Below are positions 16,125 to 23,944 of a stretch of 64,000 nucleotides of DNA, piece after piece. Every line of letters starts with the position of its first letter. The first letter of the stretch is position 1. Origin of the DNA: Micromonospora sediminicola (GTDB lineage: Bacteria > Actinomycetota > Actinomycetes > Mycobacteriales > Micromonosporaceae); contig NZ_FLRH01000004.1 of NCBI RefSeq assembly GCF_900089585.1, forward strand, positions 1,977,001 to 2,041,000. The letters run 5' to 3'. Position numbers and translations under genes: made by a program. The notes below the pieces were generated by a model. It was not told the origin of the DNA. It was given only the letters and a program-made list of their open reading frames with translations, and did no database searches.

Positions 16125-16811
16125 TCAGCGCGACGGGGAGTGGATGACGATCGTGGCGCGAGCGGAGAGGGGGGCCAGGAGCCACGTGAGGGGGTGCTCG
16201 TGCTCGGTGAGGTCGACCAGGAAACGGTCCCCCGGGCGGAGGTGCAGCTGCTCGGCGATCTCGGCGGCGAGTCGCCGCCACGCGCCGAAGCTGGTGCCGT
16301 CCGCCGTAGCCGGGTCGGCCGGGTCGACGGCGGTGTGGTCCGGCGTGTCGGCGGGGTGCCGGAGCACCTCGGCCGACCAGTCCAGCCAGCCCGGCGGCAC
16401 CTCGCCGAGCGGGCCCGGCCCGGTGCCCACCAGGTAGCGGTGCGTGCCCTCGGGCACGTCCTCCAGCCAGTCGTCGAGCCGCTCCGGGGTCACGAACACC
16501 GCGTCGTAGGGCCGGTCCGCCCCCGGTTCCAGCACCGGCAACCCGGCCAGCGCGCGGGGCCGGAAGGAGACCGCCAGCCCGATCGACCAGGCGCCGATCA
16601 GCACCGCCGCGCTACGCCAGTGCGGCGGCAGCAGCACCGCCACCCGGTCGCCGGGGCGCAGCCGGCAGCCGTCCCGGAGCAGCGCGGCGCTGCGGGCCGC
16701 CCACTCACCCAGTTGGGGCGCGGTCAGGTCGGTGCGTTCGCCGGTGGCGTCGTCGACATAGCTGAGCAGCGGCTCGTCGGTCGCGACGGCGGCTGGTGCG
16801 TGGGTGGCCAT
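16125..16811 (-). CDS. TIGR03089 family protein (truncated AMP-binding-like)
   Basis: 228-residue protein resembling the N-terminal part of adenylate-forming enzymes (LRPGDRVAVLLPPHWRSAAVLIGAW) but without the YTSGTTG phosphate-binding motif or C-terminal domain; this matches the actinobacterial TIGR03089 family of unknown function. Length is family-typical, so it is not a broken acyl-CoA ligase. ATG 16811 has GGAGGAG about ten bases upstream. Same strand as the TetR gene before it, 27 bases apart. Confidence 0.78.
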   Translation of the reverse strand: MATHAPAAVATDEPLLSYVDDATGERTDLTAPQLGEWAARSAALLRDGCRLRPGDRVAVLLPPHWRSAAVLIGAWSIGLAVSFRPRALAGLPVLEPGADRPYDAVFVTPERLDDWLEDVPEGTHRYLVGTGPGPLGEVPPGWLDWSAEVLRHPADTPDHTAVDPADPATADGTSFGAWRRLAAEIAEQLHLRPGDRFLVDLTEHEHPLTWLLAPLSARATIVIHSPSR

Positions 16812-16838
16812 CGGGCGTGCTCCTCCCTGGCGGTCAGC

Positions 16839-17417
16839 TCACCCTAGCCGGGCGAACCGGTCGACCAGGAGGGCCAACCGCCGCTCGTGTTCCGCCCGCC
16901 GCAGCCGGCCGCCGCGCATCAGCGTGACCTGGCCGTGCAGCCCGCTCCAGAACGTCTCGGTGAAGGTCTCCAGGTCGTCGTCACCGGCGAACGGCCGCAG
17001 CGTCTCGGCCAGTTCGGCGAAGGCACGGGCCAGCTCGACCGGGGTGTCCTGGCTGGCGAAGGAGAGGGCGACGGGGAGGGTGAAGATCGCGTCGTAGAGC
17101 GCGGGCCGGCGTTCGGCGAAGGCGGCGTACGCGGCGGCGATGCCGGCCACCGCCTGCCGCGCGTCGGTCGCGGCGGCCCGGGCGGCGGCCAGCTCGGCGG
17201 CCAGGTCGCCGCAGCCCTCCACGGCGACCGCCGCCATGATCGCGTCCTTGCCCGTGAAGTGGCTGTAGAGCACGGGCTGGCTGTACTCGATCTCGGCGGC
17301 GAGGCGACGGGTGGTGACCGCGTCCCAGCCCTCCGACTCGGCCAGGTCCCGGGCGGCGGCGATGATCGCCCGTTCGCGTTCCGCCCGCTCCCGCTCCCGG
17401 CGGGCCTGAATCGACAT
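16839..17417 (-). CDS. TetR-family repressor
   Basis: 192-residue TetR regulator. N-terminal HTH (AARDLAESEGWDAVTTRRLAAEIEYSQPVLYSHFTGKDAIMAAV) and a helical ligand-binding C-domain. The ATG at 17417 is chosen over 17444 because the longer version would start inside the operator cluster. It is divergent from the DUF4267 gene, and three operator-like sites lie between them (17428-17490), so it probably represses both itself and that gene. Ligand unknown. Confidence 0.87.
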   Translation of the reverse strand: MSIQARRERERAERERAIIAAARDLAESEGWDAVTTRRLAAEIEYSQPVLYSHFTGKDAIMAAVAVEGCGDLAAELAAARAAATDARQAVAGIAAAYAAFAERRPALYDAIFTLPVALSFASQDTPVELARAFAELAETLRPFAGDDDLETFTETFWSGLHGQVTLMRGGRLRRAEHERRLALLVDRFARLG

Positions 17418-17427
17418 GACCCCGACT

Positions 17428-17490
17428 CTAGCACTGCTAGCCAACCTGCCGACGCTCTGCTAGCGTCGCCACCATTCCTAGCGTCGCTAG
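17428..17490. promoter_or_regulatory. TetR operator cluster
   Basis: Two perfect 13-base palindromes of form CTAGCnnnGCTAG, CTAGCACTGCTAG (17428-17440) and CTAGCGTCGCTAG (17478-17490), plus a third imperfect copy CTAGCGTCGCCA starting at 17460, fill the 87-base gap between the divergent TetR and DUF4267 genes. Symmetry and position fit an autoregulated TetR operator. Confidence 0.8.
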
Positions 17491-17504
17491 ATTCGGAGTC
17501 GGTC

Positions 17505-17876
17505 ATGCTCACCCCCGTCGCCTACGGGCTCGCCATCGTCCTCAGCCTCTTCTGCGTCTTCATCGGCGCCCGGTTCCTCCTGGCACCGCGCGCCTCCGCC
17601 GCCGGCTACGGCGTCGCGGCCACCCCGGACGGCGGCACCGCCTACCTCACCGTCAAGGGCCTGCGCGACCTCAGCTACGGCCTGCTCGGCCTCGCGCTGA
17701 TCGCGTTCACCAGCGCCGACGCCGTCGCCTGGTACATGCTGGTCGTCGCGCTCAACCCGTTGGGCGACACCGTCGTGGTGCTGCGGAACGGCGGCACCCG
17801 GGCCGTCGCCTTCGGCGTCCACTTCGCCACCGCGGTGGTCATCCTCGTCGACGCCGCCCTGCTGTTCGCGCTCTAG
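17505..17876 (+). CDS. DUF4267 membrane protein
   Basis: 123-residue protein with four hydrophobic segments (about residues 4-26, 53-70, 74-92, 100-122), recognisable as DUF4267 (GARFLLAPRASAAGYGV; KGLRDLSYGL). Function unknown. It is the presumed target of the divergent TetR regulator: the ATG lies 15 bases past the second palindromic operator. Confidence 0.8.
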   Translation: MLTPVAYGLAIVLSLFCVFIGARFLLAPRASAAGYGVAATPDGGTAYLTVKGLRDLSYGLLGLALIAFTSADAVAWYMLVVALNPLGDTVVVLRNGGTRAVAFGVHFATAVVILVDAALLFAL

Positions 17877-17979
17877 ACCGGGCCCGCCGCCGGCCGGTCC
17901 GCGACCGTCGACTTTGGTCGCGGGCCCGGTCGGCCGATGGCCGTATCGGCGGGCCGGGTGGCTGCGGGACGGTGCGGGC

Positions 17980-19053
17980 ATGACGACCGAAACCCTGCGC
18001 CGGCGACTCGCGCCGGCGGTCGCGCTGCTGCTGCTCGCACCCTGGACCGCCGAATGCTCCTGGGGTGGATTCACCCTCACCGGCATGCCGTTCGTCGTGC
18101 TCGTGCTCGCCCCGATGTACGGCGGCGCCGCGCTGCTGATCCGCGAGACCGCCCGCCGGCTCGGGCTGGGCTGGCCCGGGATCGTCCTGCTCGCCGCCGC
18201 CTTCGGCGTGGTCCAGGCCGGCCTGGTCGACCAGTCGCTGTTCAATCCCGGGTTCCTCGACGACACCCAGTTCGCCGACACCCGATCCGCCGCCGAGGCG
18301 ACGCTCGTGCCCGGCCTCGGGTTCAGCGCCCGGCAGGCGGTCGACTACGTGGGCAACCACGTGGCGCTGACCATCTGCGCGTCGATCGCACTCGTCGAGT
18401 CGTACCTCGGGGCGGGCCGCCGGTCGCGGCCCTGGCTGGGCCGCCCGGGGCTGGTCGCGGCCGCGCTGCTCTGGCTCGGCGGCAGTCTGCTGGTCTTCGC
18501 CGACGACGGCGGCCGCAAGGGCTTCCTGGCCGCGCCGCTCCAGCTGGCGTTCGCCACCGGCCTGGCGCTGGCCCTGGTCACCGCCGCCCTGCTCCGCCGC
18601 CGGTACGCCGGGCGCCGGCACGCCGACGCCGGGCGACCGCCCACCGACGCCGGCCCGCCGGCCGCGCCGCACCCGGTGTGGCCCGCGTTGGTCGTGCTGG
18701 TCACGTACGTGGGGGCCGGGATCGTGCCGGGCTGGCCGGGCGTCGGGCTCGCGGCCGCGCTCGCCGCGGTCACCGCCGTCCTGCTGACGCGCTGGTCCCG
18801 GCGGCCCGGCTGGGGACAGCGGCAGGTGCTCGCCGCCGGCTCGGCGAGCCTGGTCGTCGCGGCCGCGTTCGCGTACGACGGGCCGACCTACTCCCCGGCA
18901 AGCCCGGCGGCGGCCCTGGTCGGCGACGTGGCGGTCAGCGCGATCGTGCTGCTCCTGGTCGGCGGCGCGTGGTGGCGGGTCAGCGGGCGGGCAGCTCGGG
19001 ACCGCCGTCGAGCAGCGGTGCCAGCAGGTCACCCTGCTTCTCCACCCGCCTGA
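17980..19053 (+). CDS. Polytopic membrane protein of unknown family
   Basis: 357 residues, about 9-10 predicted hydrophobic helices beginning RLAPAVALLLLAPWTAECSWGGFTL, with a short charged hydrophilic loop near residues 205-230 and a basic tail. A conserved-looking acidic/aromatic stretch (DQSLFNPGFLDDTQF) follows the third helix. I do not recognise the family. ATG at 17980 starts MTTETLRRR. Its 3' 74 bases overlap the end of ligD-pol on the other strand. Confidence 0.6.
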   Translation: MTTETLRRRLAPAVALLLLAPWTAECSWGGFTLTGMPFVVLVLAPMYGGAALLIRETARRLGLGWPGIVLLAAAFGVVQAGLVDQSLFNPGFLDDTQFADTRSAAEATLVPGLGFSARQAVDYVGNHVALTICASIALVESYLGAGRRSRPWLGRPGLVAAALLWLGGSLLVFADDGGRKGFLAAPLQLAFATGLALALVTAALLRRRYAGRRHADAGRPPTDAGPPAAPHPVWPALVVLVTYVGAGIVPGWPGVGLAAALAAVTAVLLTRWSRRPGWGQRQVLAAGSASLVVAAAFAYDGPTYSPASPAAALVGDVAVSAIVLLLVGGAWWRVSGRAARDRRRAAVPAGHPASPPA

Positions 19054-19894
19054 GCACCTCGGTGGCCGTGTACGGCTTCGTCGACGGGCGCTTGCCGGCC
19101 GCGCCGGCCTCGACCTCGTCCCAGGTCAGCGGCGTGGAGGCGGCGGGCACCGGCTGAGCGCGCAGCGAGTACGGCGCGACAGTCGTCTTCGCCGCGTTGT
19201 TCTGGCTCCAGTCGATGAAGACCTTGCCGGGCCGCAGGTTCTTCGCCATCTTCGACACCACCAGCTTCGGGTGCGCCTTCTCCAGCTCCTGCGCGATCCG
19301 CCGGGCATAGTCGGAGACGACGTCGGCGTCCTGGGTCCCGGCGATCGGGCAGCACAGCTGCATGCCCTTCTTCCCCGACGTCTTCGGGTACGCCTCGACG
19401 CCGTCGGCCGCCAGCCGGTCGCGCATCAGCAGCGCCACCTGGCAGCACTGCTTCAACGCGGCCGGGGCGCCCGGGTCCAGGTCGACCACCATCATGTCCG
19501 GGTGGGCGCCGATCTTCCACTGCGGCGTGTGCAGCTCCAGCGCGGCCAGGTTGGCCAGCCAGACCAGCGTGGGCAGATCGTCGCAGACCACGTAGTCGAT
19601 GGTCTCCCGTCCCTTGCTCGACCCGGGGGCGGGCAGGTTCTCGGTGCGTACCCAACCGGGGGTCGCGGCGGGCGCGTTCTTCTCGAAGAACGACCCGCCG
19701 TCCACGCCGTTGGGGAAGCGGATCCGGGTGAGCGCCCGGTCGCGCAGGTGCGGCAGCAGCACCGGGGCGATCCGGGTGTAGTAGTCGATCACCTCGCCCT
19801 TGGTGAAACCCGCCTGCGGGAAGAGCACCTTGTCCAGGTTGGACAGCTCCAGCGAGCGCCCCTCGACCTCGACCTTGAAACGGTCAGCCGGCAT
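18980..19894 (-). CDS. LigD-type polymerase/primase (NHEJ)
   Basis: 304-residue stand-alone LigD polymerase domain (archaeo-eukaryotic primase fold): RFPNGVDGGSFFEKNAP, LHTPQWKIGAHPDMMVVDLDPG containing the metal-binding DLD, and the later HPKLVVSKMAKNLRPGKVFIDWSQN. It fills gaps at double-strand breaks with ribo- or deoxyribonucleotides during Ku-dependent end joining. Immediately downstream of, and overlapping by 11 bases, the ligase gene. In many actinobacteria polymerase, nuclease and ligase are one protein; here polymerase and ligase are separate and no phosphoesterase domain is seen nearby. Confidence 0.9.
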   Translation of the reverse strand: MPADRFKVEVEGRSLELSNLDKVLFPQAGFTKGEVIDYYTRIAPVLLPHLRDRALTRIRFPNGVDGGSFFEKNAPAATPGWVRTENLPAPGSSKGRETIDYVVCDDLPTLVWLANLAALELHTPQWKIGAHPDMMVVDLDPGAPAALKQCCQVALLMRDRLAADGVEAYPKTSGKKGMQLCCPIAGTQDADVVSDYARRIAQELEKAHPKLVVSKMAKNLRPGKVFIDWSQNNAAKTTVAPYSLRAQPVPAASTPLTWDEVEAGAAGKRPSTKPYTATEVLRRVEKQGDLLAPLLDGGPELPAR

Positions 19895-20822
19895 CGTCGA
19901 CCTCCTCGGGCGGCTTGTCCGGGCGCAGGCGCAGGATCCGCGGGAAGCGCAGCCGGCCGTCCGGGGTGCGCTGGCCGTACTTCACCTCCACCACGACCCG
20001 GGGTGATACCCAGATCGCACCCCGGGCATCCTCGCGCGGCACGCCGGCGGCGAACGGCGACGCGTCGGCACGCAGCGGCTCCAGCTCACGCAGCAGCTCC
20101 CGCTCGATCGCCGCGCCGATCCCGCCGCCGACCCGGCCCCGGTAGATCAGCCGGCCGTCCGGGCCGGGCACCCCGACCAGCAGGCCACCGACCCGGCGCG
20201 CGCCCGGTCGCCAGCCGCCGACCACGAAGTCGCCGGTGACCTCCAGCTTGACCTTCACCCAGTCCGGCGAGCGCACCCCGGGTCGGTAGACCGACTCGAC
20301 CCGCTTGGCCATCACGCCCTCCAGCCCGTGCTCGCCGGCCGCGGCGTAGGTGGCCGGGCCGTCGCCGAAGACCGGCGGCACCGCCCACCGGGCGGCGCCG
20401 AGCCCGAGCGACTCCAGCGCCGCCCGCCGCTCCCGCCAGGGCCGGGCGGTCAGGTCCACGCCGTCGAGCCGCAACAGGTCGAAGATCATGTACGTGACCG
20501 GCACGGTCGCCGCCAGCCGCGCCGCCTTGACCGGGTTGCGCACGTGCATCCGCTCGGCCAGCGCGGTGAACGACGGCTGCCCGTCGGCGAAGAGCACCAC
20601 CTCGCCGTCGAGCAGCGCGTCGTCGACCTGCTCGGCCAGGTTGAGCAGTTCCGGGTACGCGGTGGTGATCTCGACGCCGGACCGGGCGTAGAAGTGCCGG
20701 TCGCCGTGGGAGATGTCGGCGAGCGCGCGGACCCCGTCCCACTTGAACTCGTACGCCCACGCGGCACCGGCCGGGAGCTGCCCGGTCATCGCGAGCATCG
20801 GCTTCAACGGCGCGCCGGGCAC
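19884..20822 (-). CDS. ATP-dependent DNA ligase (LigD ligase domain)
   Basis: 312-residue ligase with the adenylation motif EFKWDGVRA (Lys nucleophile, about residue 27), motif III LLRLDGVDLT region, motif IV LEGVMAKR, motif V WVKVKLE, and an OB domain ending with VEVKYGQRTPDGRLRFPRI. Seals breaks in NHEJ. The GTG start at 20822 directly abuts an AGGAGG, so the true start is uncertain. Divergent from ku with 86 bases between, and co-transcribed with the polymerase gene. Confidence 0.9.
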   Translation of the reverse strand: MPGAPLKPMLAMTGQLPAGAAWAYEFKWDGVRALADISHGDRHFYARSGVEITTAYPELLNLAEQVDDALLDGEVVLFADGQPSFTALAERMHVRNPVKAARLAATVPVTYMIFDLLRLDGVDLTARPWRERRAALESLGLGAARWAVPPVFGDGPATYAAAGEHGLEGVMAKRVESVYRPGVRSPDWVKVKLEVTGDFVVGGWRPGARRVGGLLVGVPGPDGRLIYRGRVGGGIGAAIERELLRELEPLRADASPFAAGVPREDARGAIWVSPRVVVEVKYGQRTPDGRLRFPRILRLRPDKPPEEVDDAG

Positions 20823-20908
20823 CTCCTGACTGTAGTTGCGCGCGGAAGCGCGTGCGTCCCGTTCGATCGTTTGCGATTCTGGTGGTCAACCGGGGAGAGG
20901 AGCGCGGG

Positions 20909-21886
20909 ATGCGGGCGATCTGGAAAGGAGCGGTGTCGTTCGGCCTGGTGTCGATCGGGGTGAAGGTCTACTCGGCCACCGAGGAGAAGGACATCCGGTT
21001 CCACCAGGTGCACCGGGAGGACGGCGGCCGGATCCGCTACAAGCGCACCTGCTCGGTCTGCGGCGAGGAGGTCACCTACGACGACATCGCCAAGGGCTAC
21101 GACATCGGCGGCGGCGAGATGGTGATCCTCACCGACGAGGACTTCGCCGACCTGCCGTTGAGCACCTCGCACGCGATCGACGTGCTGGAGTTCGTGCCGG
21201 CCGAGCAGGTCGACCCGATCCTCTACAACAAGGCCTACTTCCTGGAGCCGGAGGGCTCGGCCACCAAGCCGTACGTGCTGCTGCGCGACGCGCTCTCCGA
21301 CTCGGAGCGGGTGGCGATCGTCAAGGTGGCGCTGCGCCAGCGGGAGCAACTGGCCACCCTGCGGGTCCGCGAGGGCGTGCTGCTGCTCAACACCATGCTC
21401 TGGCCGGACGAGATCCGCCAGCCGGACTTCGGCTTCCTGGACGAGGACCTGAAGGTCCGCCCGCCGGAGCTGGCGATGGCCAGCTCACTGATCGACTCGA
21501 TGGCCGGCGAGTTCGAGCCGGACGCGTTCACCGACGACTACCGGGCCGCGTTGCAGGAGGTCATCGACGCCAAGGTCGAGGGCCGTGAGGTGGTGCAGCC
21601 GGAGGAGGAAGAGGCAGCGCCGGCCGCCGCGGTGGACCTGATGGCCGCGCTGAAGGCGTCGGTCGAGCGGGCCCGGGCGGCCCGGGGTGAGGCGCCGTCC
21701 GGCGGCGGGGCCGAGCCGACCCCGATCTCGTCGGCCCGCTCGGCGAAGAAGACCGCCGCGAAGAAGGCCCCCGCCAAGAAGACCCCCGCCAAGAAGACCG
21801 CGGCGAAGAAGGCCGAACCGGCCAAGAAGACCGCCGCGAAGAAGGCCCCCGCCAAGAAGACCGCCGCGAAGAAGAAGACCGCCTGA
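20909..21886 (+). CDS. ku: Ku DNA end-binding protein
   Basis: 325-residue bacterial Ku (MRAIWKGAVSFGLVSIGVKVYSAT). The core barrel spans to about residue 250 and includes RYKRTCSVCGEEV and RPPELAMASSLIDSMAGEF. The C-terminal 55 residues are a lysine/alanine-rich tail of repeated AKKTAAKKAPAKK units, histone-H1-like, probably adding non-specific DNA affinity. Start has GGGGAGAGGAG upstream; an earlier GTG at 20852 is less likely. Functions with the adjacent LigD pair to bridge double-strand ends. Confidence 0.93.
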   Translation: MRAIWKGAVSFGLVSIGVKVYSATEEKDIRFHQVHREDGGRIRYKRTCSVCGEEVTYDDIAKGYDIGGGEMVILTDEDFADLPLSTSHAIDVLEFVPAEQVDPILYNKAYFLEPEGSATKPYVLLRDALSDSERVAIVKVALRQREQLATLRVREGVLLLNTMLWPDEIRQPDFGFLDEDLKVRPPELAMASSLIDSMAGEFEPDAFTDDYRAALQEVIDAKVEGREVVQPEEEEAAPAAAVDLMAALKASVERARAARGEAPSGGGAEPTPISSARSAKKTAAKKAPAKKTPAKKTAAKKAEPAKKTAAKKAPAKKTAAKKKTA

Positions 21887-21890
21887 GGTG

Positions 21891-21942
21891 CAAGGAGGGG
21901 CCCCCGCTTAACGCCTCCGGTATAGGCGGGGCCCCCTCTTGT
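21891..21942. terminator. GC-rich hairpin after ku (copy 1 of a repeated element)
   Basis: Near-perfect stem of about 13 bp (GAGGGGCCCCCGC against GCGGGGCCCCCTC), with an inner loop containing TTAACGCCTCCGGTATA. It sits between the convergent stops of ku and the PPOX gene, so it probably terminates both. A closely related sequence in inverted orientation is found at 23072-23127. Confidence 0.7.
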
Positions 21943-22334
21943 CACCCACGGCCGAGCTTCTCCGTCGGCGTGACGCGCACGATGACGCGTTCCTCGCCGG
22001 GACGGCGCCACGGGTACGCGTCCTGGTTCAGATACTTCTTCGCCATCCGGTCGATGTGCTCGTCGGCGCCCTCGGTGACGAACTCGGCGGTGCCCTTCAC
22101 CCAGAGCGTGCGGAAGTCGTCCGCCTTGTCCACCACCGACACCGCGACCACCGGGTTGCGCGCCATGTTGAGGTACTTCTGCCGGCCCTTTGCCGTGTTG
22201 AACAGGATGTGCTCGCCGTCGGTGTCCACCCAGACCGGGGTGACGTGCGGGGTGCCGTCGGACTCGATCGTGGCCACGTGCGCGAGCTGGGGCTCGCCGA
22301 GCAGGGCCAGATCTTCTTCGGTGAGGATCGCCAT
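21942..22334 (-). CDS. PPOX-class F420-dependent oxidoreductase
   Basis: 130-residue split-barrel flavin/deazaflavin-binding protein: LGEPQLAHVATIESDGTPHVTPVWV and TAKGRQKYLNMARNPVVAVSV are typical of actinobacterial PPOX F420-dependent proteins. Substrate unknown. ATG at 22334 has GAGGATCGCC upstream; an earlier in-frame ATG at 22409 would run into the promoter of the divergent DUF4241 gene. Confidence 0.82.
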   Translation of the reverse strand: MAILTEEDLALLGEPQLAHVATIESDGTPHVTPVWVDTDGEHILFNTAKGRQKYLNMARNPVVAVSVVDKADDFRTLWVKGTAEFVTEGADEHIDRMAKKYLNQDAYPWRRPGEERVIVRVTPTEKLGRG

Positions 22335-22414
22335 GGTCGAGAACGTACCTCGGTGGGTTGTCCGCCGCCGCCGGTACGCTCCGCCGGCCGTCGGCCGACG
22401 AAAGGACACTTCCC

Positions 22415-23065
22415 ATGCCGTACACCCCAGACTTCGAGCGACTGCTCACCCCCGGCGCCCGGTTCGAGGACGGCACGGCCGTGCACGTGATCGAGGCGCA
22501 CCCCGCCGGTGAGGTCGTGCTGCCGACCGGCCGACTGGTGGGGTGCGATCCGCTGGTCTGCCCGGAGAGCGACCCGTACACGGTCGCCGTCGCGCCCGGC
22601 CGTTACCCGGCACGTGCCTGGGTGTCGTCGGTCCGCCGCGACGGCGACGAGACCGACCGGCGGGTCGCGGCGCTGGAGGTCGTCGTCCGGGACGAGCCGG
22701 TCTCGCGGTGGGAGATGGCCGTCGTCGACGGCCAGGACATCGGCGAGCTGGGCCCGGACGGCTTCTTCGGGTACGGCGTGGACGCCGGCACCGGCACGCT
22801 CGCCGACCGCGACGCTCTCGCCGTGATCGAGGACTGGGACTACGAGCGGATCGAGGAGGTTTTCATCGCCGGGGACGAGGGCTCCGCCCCTGGTCCGGTG
22901 CCGGGCCTGGTCGACGCGGTCGTGGACGAGGAGACCGGCGCGAACGTGGTGGCGGTCTGGTCGGGCTGGGGGGACGGCTGCTACGGCACCTGGATCGGCC
23001 GGGACGCGGACGACCGGGTCGCGAGGTTCGTCACCGATTTCATGGTGGTGCCCGTCGAGGACTGA
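22415..23065 (+). CDS. DUF4241 domain protein
   Basis: 216-residue protein recognised as DUF4241 by the central PGRYPARAWVSSV and the C-terminal VWSGWGDGCYGTWIGRDADD segment. Function unknown; acidic, no signal peptide or membrane helix. ATG at 22415 follows AAAGGACACTTCCC. Followed by the copy-2 hairpin. Confidence 0.75.
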   Translation: MPYTPDFERLLTPGARFEDGTAVHVIEAHPAGEVVLPTGRLVGCDPLVCPESDPYTVAVAPGRYPARAWVSSVRRDGDETDRRVAALEVVVRDEPVSRWEMAVVDGQDIGELGPDGFFGYGVDAGTGTLADRDALAVIEDWDYERIEEVFIAGDEGSAPGPVPGLVDAVVDEETGANVVAVWSGWGDGCYGTWIGRDADDRVARFVTDFMVVPVED

Positions 23066-23071
23066 GGTGTG

Positions 23072-23127
23072 AACAAGGGGCCCCGCCCATACCGAATGCG
23101 TTAAGAAGGGCCCCCGCCTTTTCTCAC
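23072..23127. terminator. GC-rich hairpin after DUF4241 gene (copy 2 of a repeated element)
   Basis: Stem-loop AAGGGGCCCCGCC...ATACCG...GCGTTAAG...GGGCCCCCGCCTT, ending with a TTTT run at 23119-23122. It shares the GGGGCCCCGCC arms and the ATACCG / GCGTTAAG loop words with the hairpin at 21891-21942, in inverted orientation. Works here as terminator between DUF4241 and the FKBP gene. Confidence 0.7.
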
Positions 23128-23184
23128 AGTGGGCGTGTGGGCGGGTACCGTTTGCGCGCATCCACCCACCTGCAGGGAGTCGAC

Positions 23185-23841
23185 GTGAGCGAGCGTGTGG
23201 AGAACCGGACGGCGGGCCAGGCCCCGGCCACCAAGGCACAGCGGCGGTTGGCCGCCCAGCTGGCCGAGAAGAAGGCCGCCGAGGCGCGCCGCCGCCGGCA
23301 GTCGATGCTCGGCGCGGCCGCCGGTGTGCTCGCCGTGGTGGCCCTGGTCGGCGGTCTGGTCTGGCTGAACAGCGGGGACGACGACAAGCCCGCCACCGCC
23401 ACCTCGGCCAGCCCCAGCGCCCCGGTCGAGCCCGCCGCGCCGCCCGCCCCGGAGCTGCCCGCGGGCACCGACCCGGCGCTGAAGACCAAGCCGACCGTCC
23501 AGGCCGGCTCGGGTGACCTGAAGAAGCTGACCGTCACCACGCTGGTCAAGGGCACCGGCCCGGCGGTGAAGGCCGGCCAGACCATCACCACGAATTACGT
23601 GGGCGTGTTCTACAAGGACGGCAAGCAGTTCGACGCGTCCTGGGACAACGGCCAGCCGGCCACCTTCCAGATCGGCGTGGGCCAGGTCATCAAGGGCTGG
23701 GACCAGGGCCTGGTCGGCGTGCCGGTGGGCAGCCGGGTGCAGCTGGACCTCCCGGCCGACCTGGCCTACGGCAACGACGCCTCGGGCGGCCGTCCGGCCG
23801 GGCCGCTGCGCTTCGTCGTCGACGTGCTGGCTGCGCAGTAG
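23185..23841 (+). CDS. Membrane-anchored FKBP-type peptidyl-prolyl isomerase
   Basis: 218 residues: basic coiled N-terminus (QRRLAAQLAEKKAAEARRRR), one membrane helix (about 42-62), a Ser/Pro/Ala linker, then an FKBP domain from about residue 105 (GQTITTNYVGVFYKDGKQFDASW ... GQVIKGWDQGLVGVPVGSR ... PADLAYG). Topology predicts an extracytoplasmic isomerase that assists folding of exported proteins. GTG start with CAGGGAG upstream; TACCGT at 23146 is a plausible -10. Confidence 0.87.
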   Translation: MSERVENRTAGQAPATKAQRRLAAQLAEKKAAEARRRRQSMLGAAAGVLAVVALVGGLVWLNSGDDDKPATATSASPSAPVEPAAPPAPELPAGTDPALKTKPTVQAGSGDLKKLTVTTLVKGTGPAVKAGQTITTNYVGVFYKDGKQFDASWDNGQPATFQIGVGQVIKGWDQGLVGVPVGSRVQLDLPADLAYGNDASGGRPAGPLRFVVDVLAAQ

Positions 23842-23944
23842 ATCACTCCAGGCTTCCGCCCGGTCACCCACCGGCAGTAGGTTCGTGGTCACCGTGGGCG
23901 GCACGTCCGTCCACGGCGACTGCCCACCGACGCGGAGGTGCAAC

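Noticed and set aside
16125..16811. Truncated acyl-CoA ligase pseudogene
   Set aside because: Length and content match the TIGR03089 family, which naturally lacks the rest of the enzyme.
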